A DNA stretch of 64,000 bases, taken from positions 14,002,658 to 14,066,657 of the forward strand of contig CM039467.1 of NCBI GenBank assembly GCA_022414725.1, read 5' to 3'. Source of the stretch: Microglena sp. YARC (taxonomy: Eukaryota > Chlorophyta > Chlorophyceae > Chlamydomonadales > Chlamydomonadaceae). Under the pieces are notes generated by a model. That model was not told the origin of the DNA. It was given only the letters and a program-made list of their open reading frames with translations, and made no database searches. The first letter of the stretch is position 1; every line of letters starts with the position of its first letter. A program made the translations under genes and the position numbers. Shown in pieces: positions 1-8,243 of the stretch.

Positions 1-232
1 GGCGGAAGGGCGGTCGGGGGGGAAGGCTATTAGGTTGGTAGGGAAGAGCATTGAGCATTTTTTTTATTAGCTACGCAGCTGTTTAGCATGCACAAGGAGC
101 TGATGGGTACCGGTGGCAAGTGGGGGCCTTGAAATGCCCCAAAAGTGCCATTGAACGCTCTGCCTCTTCCTAGATGCCGTTTGTTGCTCTTTCAATTGCT
201 TAGGCTTTCTGGACAGTCTCAGCTCACCGATT

Positions 233-724
233 GTGCTCTGCTTTCTTGCTTCTTTTTTTTGTGGGTATGTGGAGCGAACATGTCACACCACGAAGGGGGC
301 CATCATCCTCGATTGTTGCTTTGGTCCTCAATGTTTTTCCATTGAAACTGATGGTTTCCATCTGCAAGCACAAAAACACCCTCATTCAGCCCCCGATTCG
401 CAGCAAGCTCAATGCAGACCCCCCCCACTTCTAGATCACAGTCTATTGCAGTCCATCCCATTGCACACCATGGCAATTCATAGCTGTCCGGTCTGACATG
501 CTGCCGCTGGACATGGTGAACGGTATACAGCCTGCCATGTGTACGAGCTTGTGGATGGCTGCATTTGGCAGCTACGGAAGATCATGAACTGATGCCCCAT
601 GACAGGCGGCGTTCACCACATCACCCACTGCCAGCTTGACAACGGCACATGGGTGTTGATCGACTGGAGCCTTGGCCAGTTCAAGCCGCTTCCATCAGGA
701 GTCGAGCTGCTGCTGTACTTGTGA
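233..724 (+). pseudogene. Left-arm copy of a TGA-interrupted ORF
   Basis: An 87-codon frame (233-496) ends at a TGA and continues in the same frame to 724. In this copy the second half carries a further TGA where the right arm has CGA, a C-to-T change at a CpG. The product is unrecognised. The downstream half has the look of real protein (spaced Cys, His and Asp, and a VLIDWSLGQF stretch). The right-arm copy at 18738-19229 is better preserved. Confidence 0.35.
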
Positions 725-1354
725 TGACCCTGCATGCATGATCCCACCATCGCGTATAATACACCCAGGTGTTGGATCCTGGGCGGCAGGGCATGGCATT
801 TGTGACTACTGCCTGACCCTCATGCATACTTGTTTCATCCATGAAGTTATAGTACTCTTGCTGCATGGCCCCATCAGCTGCGAGCCCGTGCGGCAATAGC
901 TCAGGAAGAAGTGAAAGTCATACAACGCTTGTCTGGTGCGAAAGGTGTGTGATGCGTATATGCCTTGTACGATGAACTTTGTGGTGGGTGCGATGGACAT
1001 GATGCGTTGCATTTCGGCCTGCAGGGCAGCGAATGAGAACACAATGATGGGGCGAGCATCGGACTCTTTGTGTAGTGCATCTACATAGCTTTGGATGTGT
1101 GAGATTGCTGCACTGGTTATGGACCTGTCCATGAACATAACATGTTGTAACAAGAACCCCAGCTTGGCGATTTCTATGCAAACTGCAACTTCTTGCTTGG
1201 CGCACCCACAACCGATGAACAATGGCACAAGAGTCTCGCCTTTCTCCATGCCTGTTGTCAGGTGTTCTGCAATACCTCTCACATCCATGCATGATGATGT
1301 TGGCTCAATGGATGCGTCCAACTCATGGGAGAGCACAACGACGTAGTGTGACAT
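681..1354 (-). pseudogene. Left-arm copy of the 230-aa ORFan, frameshifted
   Basis: This is the counterpart of the intact right-arm ORF 18089-18781. The frame runs from 1354 down to about 895 and then shifts. Relative to the right arm, the left arm has two extra bases in the ATTGCCGCACGGG stretch, so the C-terminal part continues in another frame to 681. It also lacks the short SDALHKE duplication present in the right arm. It is unlikely to make the full product. Confidence 0.6.
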
Positions 1355-1379
1355 ATTATACTAATGGTGCACAGCTCTT

Positions 1380-1600
1380 CCTATACCTTAGCCGCGTAAA
1401 ATTCGCGTTTGCTTCGCGTTCCATAAGTTCTGTCACAGAATCACTATTTTTATCTTAGCTACACCATAGGTAGCTACGAGTTGTCTTATCGCATTCCGCG
1501 GATTGCATCCAAGATCTAGCCGCGGAAATCCAAGATACAGCTAGCTACTACTGGTGTACTGCTTCTTTGATCGCTTTCATTCTTTTCTCTTCGCACACCA
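1380..1600 (-). repeat. 220-bp dispersed repeat, copy 1 of 3
   Basis: This block, rich in CCGCGG and GATCTAG motifs, recurs in the right arm (about 17845-18055) and a third time outside the inverted repeat, directly abutting the 286-bp palindrome (about 21962-22188). The third copy shows it is an independent dispersed unit and not only part of the inverted-repeat arms. Confidence 0.8.
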
Positions 1601-1642
1601 AAGCTGTCTGACCGTTTTGATATTTTCAACACTAATTGTTGC

Positions 1643-1646
1643 GAAT
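1643..1646. other. GAAT junction, left end of YR element
   Basis: The core reads TTGC-GAAT-GCCGCATT. The same four bases occur at the inter-element junction (5030-5033) and at the right end (5785-5788), and once in the empty site of the right arm. This is expected if a circular intermediate recombines at a 4-bp crossover region. Confidence 0.8.
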
Positions 1647-1802
1647 GCCGCATTTCCCACACAGTAGTGGGTGAAATGGAGTATTCAGCCGCGCGACGCA
1701 AGATCCCGCAGGACGCATTCATATTTCAAATACCCGTAACCCCCCGGGCAAAACCAGGAGTAACCACCGCCAGTGTTTTCTCAGTAGTACTGTCCTGCCC
1801 GG

Positions 1803-1811
1803 TATAAAATC
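1803..1811 (+). promoter_or_regulatory. TATA-like box of the YR element
   Basis: GGTATAAAATC lies about 95 bp before the ATG at 1898. It is retained in the deleted second copy (near 5189), so both copies may be transcribed. A GGCAC...GTGCC stem follows, which could be a 5' leader hairpin. Confidence 0.45.
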
Positions 1812-1897
1812 AAGTGCACAGTCACCGGGGGCACTAAATTCTTGGTGCCTCAAGCTGCTGAGCCTTGATCTTAACCAAATTTCGAGTTTCGTTTACC

Positions 1898-2619
1898 ATG
1901 GCCCGCACCAAGAAGACCGCGCGCATGGAGACCGGCGGCAGGAAGCCCGCCCCACCTAAGAAGACCAACGCGCCTCCTACCAAGACCTCCAAGAAGGCCA
2001 AGATCGCTCCAGCCAAGGCCTTCCCAGCCAAGACCGCCCCAGCCAAGACCAAGGGCTCCTCCAAGCCTCAAGGGTCCCAGCCGGGAGACTCCCTCCCCTC
2101 CAGATCTGTGACATCTGGATCCAAGCGCTCGCGCGAGGAGGACGCCTCCTCGCTCAACTCCGAACTGTTGCGCCAGTTGGTGGAGGCCAACGGATCATCA
2201 AGGACTTGCAAGCGTCCATCAAGGAGAAGGAGAGGAATGATCCCCACGTCGAAATCCTACCCGATGTTCCCGCGAACCGAACGACGAACGCATATGGACC
2301 TTCGAAAAAAGATCGCACTCCAAAGCACCGCAATCCCAACGCATCGAAAGATGAGTGGGCAGCGCCAGGCTTAGTAGTCGACCTATCGAAAGTTCCGGAT
2401 CAAGCCCTCGTTGACCTGCACGATCGACTTGCTAGCCCTAGGGCTCTCAAGAAACTCCGAGTTGAACGGCCTGAACTTTACCAAACTATCGAAGCGGCTC
2501 TGGGTATCAAGGATCTGGGGATGCGATCTCACCAGACCTACATGAAATGTGGTCAGGCGTTATCGGAGTTCCATGCAAATCCCCAGACCTACCAGATGCC
2601 AGCCGATTTCCTGAGATAA
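1898..2619 (+). pseudogene. Gag-like protein with histone H3-tail-like N-terminus (frameshifted)
   Basis: The ATG at 1898 sits in a good Kozak context (ACCATGG). The first residues are MARTKKTARMETGGRK, aligning with the H3 tail ARTKQTARKSTGGK. A1-R2-T3-K4, T6-A7-R8 and T11-G12-G13 are matched; K9 is Met and S10 is Glu. A Lys/Pro/Ala-rich, H1-like stretch follows (PAKTAPAK), then an acidic/basic linker (SKRSREED). The frame breaks near 2190: the first frame reads ...LRQLVEAN and the continuing sequence (IIKDLQASIKEKER) is in another frame, open to 2619. One base appears lost, or a programmed shift is used. The C-terminal part is helical and unrecognised. The next ORF starts 4 bp downstream. 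Confidence 0.65.
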
Positions 2620-2623
2620 ACTC

Positions 2624-3229
2624 ATGGCCTTGAACTCACCATCGACAGCTCAGTACAAGGTCAAGACGAAAGTCTCGGCCCTTGTCCAAGAGTGCGCCGA
2701 TGGGGAGGGCAAACCGGACGAGATTGTGTGGACTACCCTGGGTTTGTGCGCGTTCGATACCCCCAGGAACCTTATCAAGTCCATGCAGGACACGATTTGG
2801 ACCCTGAGCACCTTGTACACCGCGGCACAGGCAGCAGGCAATTTCAAAACCTGCTTCTATGCTTTCTGGGCGTACAAGGCTGCCCGCGACCTCTATGAGG
2901 TCCAGTGGAGTGCCCTGACCAAAGCCCTCGGGATTGAGAAGGCGCACGAGCTGTTGATCGAAAGAATGAAACCTTTCGGTGAAATTTCTAACGATCAGTG
3001 GGACAAGCTAGTAAGCTTGGCTAAGGGGGGTAAGTTCGAGGATGCACGCATCGCCCTCGCCCCGCAAATCAGACGTTCCCTGGATTACCAAAAGGAACGG
3101 GCTGAAGCGAAGGACGGAAGGCCGGTGCGCTGCAGCCACTGTGGCATTGAAGGCCACTCGGCTGAGCAATGCTACAAAGGCAAGAACAAGAGGCAGAGGA
3201 AATCGCCAAAGGGGGATGACAAGAAGTGA
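2624..3229 (+). CDS. Gag-like protein with CCHC zinc knuckle
   Basis: This 201-residue protein is mostly helical and ends in a zinc knuckle C-x2-C-x4-H-x4-C (CSHCGIEGHSAEQC, about residues 168-181), followed by a Lys/Arg-rich tail. That layout is typical of retroelement Gag nucleocapsid ends. It starts 4 bp after the preceding ORF in another frame, so the two may be halves of one Gag separated by mutation. A strong splice donor (GGGGTAAGT, intron from 3030) lies inside the ORF. Using it removes the zinc knuckle and joins the first 135 residues to the PHD-YR frame. It would therefore make Gag unspliced and a Gag-PHD-YR fusion when spliced. Confidence 0.7.
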   Translation: MALNSPSTAQYKVKTKVSALVQECADGEGKPDEIVWTTLGLCAFDTPRNLIKSMQDTIWTLSTLYTAAQAAGNFKTCFYAFWAYKAARDLYEVQWSALTKALGIEKAHELLIERMKPFGEISNDQWDKLVSLAKGGKFEDARIALAPQIRRSLDYQKERAEAKDGRPVRCSHCGIEGHSAEQCYKGKNKRQRKSPKGDDKK

Positions 3230-3263
3230 GCCTTCTAACAAGGCCCTCCCTGCTTCATTGTAG
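3030..3263 (+). other. Candidate 234-nt intron joining Gag to PHD-YR
   Basis: The donor is GTAAGT at 3030. There is a branchpoint-like CTAAC at 3235-3239, and the acceptor TTGTAG ends at 3263. Splicing joins G (3029) to GA (3264) as a Gly codon and continues in frame into the PHD finger Cys at 3266. The phase match and the branchpoint spacing support it, but no transcript evidence is available here. Confidence 0.5.
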
Positions 3264-4447
3264 GATGTACCATCTGCCAAGGCACCAAGGGAAGGATGCT
3301 TAGGTGCACCAATTGCAACCAGCACAGCCACCCCCAGTGCCTCAGCTTGGGCAGGAATGCCATGTCCTGTGGTACATTCAAGTGCCCAGCCTGCATTTTA
3401 ATTGAGTGCAACCTCCACATCACTAGCGCCCAAGGCCAGCAAGGGGCCAGGACGTTAGTGATGCTGGAGGGCTCAACCCTGGCTGTCAGTTCGCAAGACA
3501 CTTATGCAAGTGCTCTTAAGCGTTACACCAGGTGCATGGCTGAGGTATACTTAATTACTGAGCAGGAGGCACTCCCCCCTGGCCCCAAGGAACAAGTGCC
3601 ACTGACGCTAGTAAAGCTGTTCATGGGTTGGGCGGCAGGTCACTACAAACCTGCCACCATTCAAACAACCCTGTCAGCACTAGCAGAATGGCACAGGTCT
3701 AAGGGACTGGACCTTCACACTCTGAACTCCAGTGTTGTGGGACAACTCTCACAGGCCATCAGGGTGTTCCAGGGGCTAGAGGGAGTCTCCTCTGGCAAGC
3801 AGGGCATATGTAAGTCCCTCATTATCAAGTGTCTGGAGACCATGAGGAAGCTGAAGACCCTGCAGCCCCACATGGAGGACTTGTTTACTAGAGACGCAGC
3901 TTGGCTAGTGATGGGTTTCTTTGGCCTCCTTAGAAGGAGCGAGCTTATTGCTTTGCGTTTGTCAGATATAGTGACTAAGAAGGATCATGTAGTTGTCCAC
4001 ATCAGGCGCTCTAAAACAGACCAGGAAGGGAAGGGAGCCACTGTAGTGCTCCCAGCCCAGTGTAGGGACTCACTTAGAGTCAGGAGGATTATAGATGCCC
4101 TCTTACAGCTTCGAACCCGTCAGGGCGCCACGCCAGAGGACCACCTCATCACCGCCTGGGACCTAGACTCCCTTAGCTTGTCTTCCTCCCCCCTTCTTTC
4201 AGGTCAGGCTTTGTCCTATCGACTAAAGTCTAATCTCACTGCTATTGCACTCTCTCACCCCAAACTGGACATAGATCCAGCTAGGTTTGCCATGCACAGC
4301 CTCAGACGGGGAGGTGTAGTAGCAGCTTGGGCTAATGGGGCAGACCTAGAGACTATTAGAACTCAAGGTAGATGGAAATCAGATGCCATTAAGGCATATC
4401 TGATCCCAGACCTCTCGGTCAAGTTGAACTTTGCCTCCAGCCTCTGA
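3239..4447 (+). CDS. PHD finger-tyrosine recombinase
   Basis: The frame opens at 3239; the first ATG is at 3296, but the sequence upstream of it completes a zinc finger, so the true N-terminus is probably reached by splicing at 3264. The PHD-type C4-H-C3 pattern runs from CTIC (3266) through CTNC and HPQC to CPAC (about 3397). The catalytic YR signature, numbered from the ATG at 3296, is R213 (LLRRSEL), K240 (RRSKTDQ), H334-x2-R337 (HSLRRGG), W360 (GRWKS) and Y368 (KAYLI). All five positions are present and the frame is uninterrupted, so the enzyme may be active. It would cut and rejoin DNA through a 3'-phosphotyrosine link, inserting the element's circular form. The PHD finger is an uncommon partner. 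Confidence 0.88.
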   Translation, partial: QGPPCFIVGCTICQGTKGRMLRCTNCNQHSHPQCLSLGRNAMSCGTFKCPACILIECNLHITSAQGQQGARTLVMLEGSTLAVSSQDTYASALKRYTRCMAEVYLITEQEALPPGPKEQVPLTLVKLFMGWAAGHYKPATIQTTLSALAEWHRSKGLDLHTLNSSVVGQLSQAIRVFQGLEGVSSGKQGICKSLIIKCLETMRKLKTLQPHMEDLFTRDAAWLVMGFFGLLRRSELIALRLSDIVTKKDHVVVHIRRSKTDQEGKGATVVLPAQCRDSLRVRRIIDALLQLRTRQGATPEDHLITAWDLDSLSLSSSPLLSGQALSYRLKSNLTAIALSHPKLDIDPARFAMHSLRRGGVVAAWANGADLETIRTQGRWKSDAIKAYLIPDLSVKLNFASSL

Positions 4448-5029
4448 GCCTAGCTTTCCTTTCCCTCTCTTTTCTCTTGATACCCCATCACTTAGCCAAG
4501 CCTGCTGTCCTGCACATGCTCCTTACTCCTACACCTTTCCCCCAGTCCCCCCTTTACACTCCCTTCCTTTACATAGTTTTATCCTGAGGGCACGTGTGTG
4601 TGAAATTGCAGTGACTCTTGCATATGGTAGTAGCACAAAGACAGACCTGAACAGTCTGGACTTACAAGCTAGATAGTGCAGTTGACTTAATTTAATGGTA
4701 AAAGCTGATAAGACCAGTAAAGCCAGCTAGTGGTGTGATATACCCCCTAATCAAGGGAAATATCACACACAAAGCTAAAACTTTACAAGGCCCAGCATAC
4801 ACCTTAAATATGTCTACTAGCACTTGTACCAATGGGGGCCCCATCTGAAAGATCGCTGGACCTCTCGTGCAGTGTCTCAATATCCAGCAAGCAGGCCCCC
4901 ATACTTTTGCAAATATAAGTACTGACAATGATGAAGCCTGCATGTGCTTAATTTCCTCAACCCTTAAGGGTAAATCATATGTATTGGAAATATGAAAAAG
5001 CAATTGTAAGGAATCTGAGTCAACCGTCT
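4448..5029 (+). other. 3' non-coding part of the YR element
   Basis: This is pyrimidine-rich sequence followed by about 400 bp (from about 4626) that is repeated almost exactly at the end of the second copy. No ORF is supported. It probably holds the 3' UTR and the right recombination site. Confidence 0.6.
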
Positions 5030-5033
5030 GAAT

Positions 5034-5784
5034 GCCGCATTTCCCACACAGTAGTGGGTGAAATGGAGTATTCAGCCGCGCGACGCAAGATCCCGCAGGA
5101 CGCATTCATATTTCAAATACCCGTAACCCCCCGGGCAAAACCAGGAGTAACCACCGCCAGTGTACTCTCAGTAGTACTGTCCTCCCCGGTATAAAATCAA
5201 GTGCACAGTCACCGGGGGCACTAAATTCTTGGTGCCTCAAGCTGCTGAGCCTTGATCTTAACCAAATTTCGAGTTCCCACCACCATCCCTCTGTCCCACA
5301 GGAGTTATATCTTCCAGAAGCTACCTAGAGCCTCCCCAGGGGAAGTGACTCTGTTATTATTTGACAGTAGCGACTCTATTGGTAGTAGCACAAAGACAGA
5401 CCTGAACAGTCTGGACTTACAAGCTAGATAGTGCAGTTGACTTAATTTAATGGTAAAAGCTGATAAGACCAGTAAAGCCAGCTAGTGGTGTGATACACCC
5501 CCTAATTAAGGGAAATATCACACACAAAGCTAAAACTTTACAAGGCCCAGCATACACCTTAAATATGTCTACTAGCACTTGTACCAATGGGGGCCCCATC
5601 TGAAAGATCGCTGGACCTCTCGTGCAGTGTCTCAATGTCCAGCAAGCAGGCCCCCATACTTTTGCAAATATAAGTAATGACAATGATGAAGCCTGCATGT
5701 GCTTAATTTCCCCAACCCTTAAGGGTAAATTATATGTATTGGAAATATGAAAAAGCAACTGTAAGGAATCTGAGTCAACCGTCT
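5034..5784 (+). mobile_element. Internally deleted second copy of the YR element, tandem
   Basis: This 751-bp copy starts exactly like 1647 and ends exactly like 5029. It shares about 238 bp at the 5' end (through the TATA box and leader) and about 400 bp at the 3' end. The whole coding region is replaced by about 115 bp of unrelated sequence (about 5273-5388). It is therefore non-autonomous and relies on a recombinase in trans. It abuts the full copy through a single GAAT (5030-5033) and ends at GAAT 5785-5788. Confidence 0.85.
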
Positions 5785-5906
5785 GAATAGTCAATCATCG
5801 GGAATTTACAGAATACAGAACATCTCGAAATACCTAGCTCATCTATGTACTTCGGTAAAGAAAGGCTTTTGCAGAATGATATTGTTCCGCTTCCGCATTG
5901 TCTTGA

Positions 5907-5972
5907 GATGTCCGGCCTTTCCATGTTGTATATATGTGAGATGTCCGGCCTTTCCATGTTGTATATATGTGT
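5907..5972 (+). repeat. 33-bp direct duplication
   Basis: A unit containing GAGATGTCCGGCC and TTGTATATATGTG occurs twice in tandem. The same duplication is in the right arm (about 17610-17680), so it predates the inverted duplication. Confidence 0.8.
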
Positions 5973-6328
5973 AACGCGTCTTAAAAAAGGCTTTCAACAG
6001 CCGAGAAGCGGCAGACCTCCTGGACAGCATGGGCCAACATATTACTAGTGACTGGCTGAGGTCAAGGGGGAGGTTACAACTCAGTGGATGGCAATAATTG
6101 TGAGTGCATTTGCATGGATGAAGCTGTCATACACTGTTAGTATTCGTACGATGTCATGTACAAGGACTAATTAGATTATTATGACATGACGAAGACCTGG
6201 TCTGGTCTGGTCTGGCAAGAGCCATCAAGCGAACCGGCAGGCTCGACGCTCTTATTATGTATATTTCATAATTTTGTTACACCTGTTACATAAAAAAGGG
6301 AAACCCTATTTTGACGTCACAGCGCAGA

Positions 6329-6637
6329 ATGGAGTCGACAGCGTCTTTCAATACCATGCATGCAAATTTCACCGAAGATTTCAAGGTGTTCCGCCTCAAG
6401 TTTCCACTGGATGCCCAAGATGACATGAAGTTGTTTTACGACAATGTGAAGCACTGCAACGTGAGCAGGATCAGCTTTGTGTACGAGCGTGACGCTGAAG
6501 GCAACCATGTCCTGTTGGAGATGCGTTCAGCTGTACGCTGGTCTGATTTGCGCAAAGCACCCAGCTTAGCTTGGGCTCTCTTCCTTGATGAGGACGTGCT
6601 CAAATGCACTATGCATTTTGCGGTTGAAGAATGGTAG
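6329..6637 (+). pseudogene. Left-arm copy of small ORFan, read-through variant
   Basis: The frame starts MESTASFN, as in the right arm. An extra C in the GCACCC run relative to the right arm shifts out of the TAG that ends the right-arm copy, adding about 23 residues that run antisense into the convergent gene. The right-arm version at 17004-17243 is taken as the reference. Confidence 0.45.
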
Positions 6638-6838
6638 ATCACATCCTGCAGGTGGTTCGATTAAGTGAATGGTGTACACATGTTGTGTGTCGAAATCTGT
6701 ATGGGGACCTGCAATCACTTTCACGCTTGGTCCACATACTTGAGCGTTTTGTTGTGCAACCTGATAGCGTGTTTCCCAAGCGATATCTTTTTCTGTCAGT
6801 ACAGACTCACCAAGTTGTAAGGATGCTGTAACATACAT
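6566..6838 (-). CDS. Small ORFan, left-arm copy (90 aa)
   Basis: This protein is identical to the right-arm protein at 16735-17007 and is conserved in both arms without a frame break. It starts MYVTASLQ and ends EESPS. It is convergent with the MESTASFN ORF. No family is recognised and no signal peptide or membrane segment is apparent. Confidence 0.5.
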   Translation of the reverse strand: MYVTASLQLGESVLTEKDIAWETRYQVAQQNAQVCGPSVKVIAGPHTDFDTQHVYTIHLIEPPAGCDLPFFNRKMHSAFEHVLIKEESPS

Positions 6839-7202
6839 GTCAAGTTCTTGTTGTAGAGCGTCATATTTAGCGGCAGGTTAATAAACGCAAGTGTAAGTAA
6901 AATGAAACATCTCACACAGCAGCAGGCAGGTGTTGAGCCGGCAGGGTGCCATCCGACAGGGGGGGCCCCAGGGATCATGGAATGCCCGGCTCGTGCATTC
7001 TGGTGGCGTGGGGTCAAAGATATGGGCGGAAACGTGGATGTTGGGAGGTGTGGAGCATCGATCACGCCACAGGGTAATTTTCAAAAAACCCTAATGATTT
7101 CAAAGCTAAAGCGGACGTGAGTGACCTGTAGAAAGTTGAGATACACGGAAGAGTCTCTGGAAATTTATAAGTGTGGGAGACTTCACATCCTTGACCTCAC
7201 AT

Positions 7203-7530
7203 GCTCTGTGATTTATGGTTATGAGTCTTGGGTTGTTGGAGTCGATTAGGTTGGAAGCTGCCCGGAAGCTGGACCCTCATAAATCATACAAAACACAAAC
7301 CCTTTGAGTCTTTTTAAAATCATATGAGTCTTGGGATGTTGGAGTTGATTAGGTCGTAAGCTGCCCGGAAGCTGGCCTATAAATCATACAAAACACAAAC
7401 CCTCTGAGTTTTTAAAAAATCATATGAGTCTTGGGTTGTTGGAGTCGATTAGGTTAGAAGCTGCCCGGAAGCTGGACCCTCATAAATCATACAAATCACA
7501 AACACTCTGAGTCTTTTAAAATCATATGAG
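7203..7530 (+). repeat. 104-bp satellite, about three copies (left arm)
   Basis: Units contain CATATGAGTCTTGGG, a doubled GGAAGCTG and CACAAACCCTCTGAG. They mirror 16045-16370 in the right arm and belong to the same family as the large array at 9575-11700. Confidence 0.9.
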
Positions 7531-7612
7531 GAATATGATTTATTTGCTTGTACTTGTTTACTTACAAGTTGAGGTTCGCAAGGGGTTTGACAACTCTTTG
7601 GGGTTTGGTTTG

Positions 7613-7853
7613 GATTCCCCGCGCTTGGTATGGGGTAATTCCCCGCGCTTGGTATGGGGTAATTCCCCGCGCTTGGTGTGGGGTAATTCCCCGCGCTTGG
7701 TATGGGGGTAATTCCCCGCGCCTGGTGTGGGGTAATTCCCCGCGCTTGGTATGGGGTAATTCCCCGCGCCTGGTGTGGGGTAATTCCCCGCGCTTGGTAT
7801 GGGGTAATTCCCCGCGCATGGTGTGGGGTAATTCCCCGCGCTTGGCAATTGGC
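7613..7853 (+). repeat. 24-bp GC-rich tandem repeat, ten copies
   Basis: The unit core is CCCCGCGC-TTGGTAT-GGGGTAATT. Variants TTGGTAT and YTGGTGT alternate over part of the array. Because 24 is divisible by 3, it gives spurious repeat proteins in several frames. The right arm has only six copies (15827-15960), so copy number changed after the arms formed. Confidence 0.93.
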
Positions 7854-7917
7854 CCGGAGGCAGGAACGCCCATTCTACCCGCTTAAAAATCGCGTTTCGT
7901 ACGCGTCCCATAAGTAG

Positions 7918-8187
7918 TCAGCATGCGACTTCGCTGTGTCGATGCTGGTGGAAAACCTGAAGCTGCTGGTCGTGGATGAAGCTTGGATCATCAATGGGCA
8001 AAAAGAACACGTAGTCATCATTTTTGGCCTCCTCGAATGTCGCTGGTGGCTGTCCTCTCTTGTGTTTGGGAGAGTGATATACAGTGATATCAGCCATCTG
8101 CAACAATAGCATGGGGTCGCTGGGCACCGGGCAGAATGAGCCCAAAACAACGGCATCATTTTGCAGGCGGTGTTCAGGTGTGTGCAT
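7918..8187 (-). CDS. Small ORFan (89 aa), left-arm copy
   Basis: The product is near-identical to the right-arm product at 15483-15752. It starts MHTPEHR and has a mid-section rich in Asp, Phe and Pro. It is divergent from the ORF at 8244 with only 56 bp between starts. It is unrecognised; retention in both arms and tight packing argue it is real. Confidence 0.5.
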   Translation of the reverse strand: MHTPEHRLQNDAVVLGSFCPVPSDPMLLLQMADITVYHSPKHKRGQPPATFEEAKNDDYVFFLPIDDPSFIHDQQLQVFHQHRHSEVAC

Positions 8188-8243
8188 GCAGCATGCAGAG
8201 TTTCAGAAGAAGTATAAAGCCTAGGGGCATGTTATAAGATCAA
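8188..8243. promoter_or_regulatory. 56-bp divergent promoter region
   Basis: The whole spacer between two divergent ATGs contains a GCATGCAGCATGC palindromic pair and TATA-like TATAAAGC and TTATAAGA. The same spacer is present in the right arm (15427-15482). Such compact divergent spacing is more virus-like than algal. Confidence 0.4.

Larger units (their letters stand above)
1647..5029 (+). mobile_element. Tyrosine-recombinase element with Gag-like and PHD-YR genes
   Basis: The 3,383-bp element is bounded by GAAT at 1643-1646 and 5030-5033. It begins with an imperfect hairpin (CATTTCCCAC / GTGGGTGAAATG) and has subterminal inverted similarity (TTCATATTTC near 1716 against GAAATATGAA near 4986). 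It encodes a Gag-like protein (two ORFs), then a PHD finger fused to a tyrosine recombinase. No reverse transcriptase or RNase H is visible. The right arm of the inverted repeat supplies the uninterrupted target (TTGCGAATAGTCAATC). The Gag zinc knuckle points to DIRS/Ngaro-type retroelements (Kangaroo of Volvox is one), while the small size and lack of RT resemble Cryptons. It may be a DIRS derivative that lost RT. Confidence 0.85.

Noticed and set aside
1647..5029. Reverse transcriptase in the YR element
   Set aside because: No frame with RT motifs (such as YxDD) was found on either strand.
7558..7911. Repeat proteins of about 60-117 aa in both strands
   Set aside because: Phases of the 24-bp GC-rich repeat, mirrored in the right arm with a different copy number.
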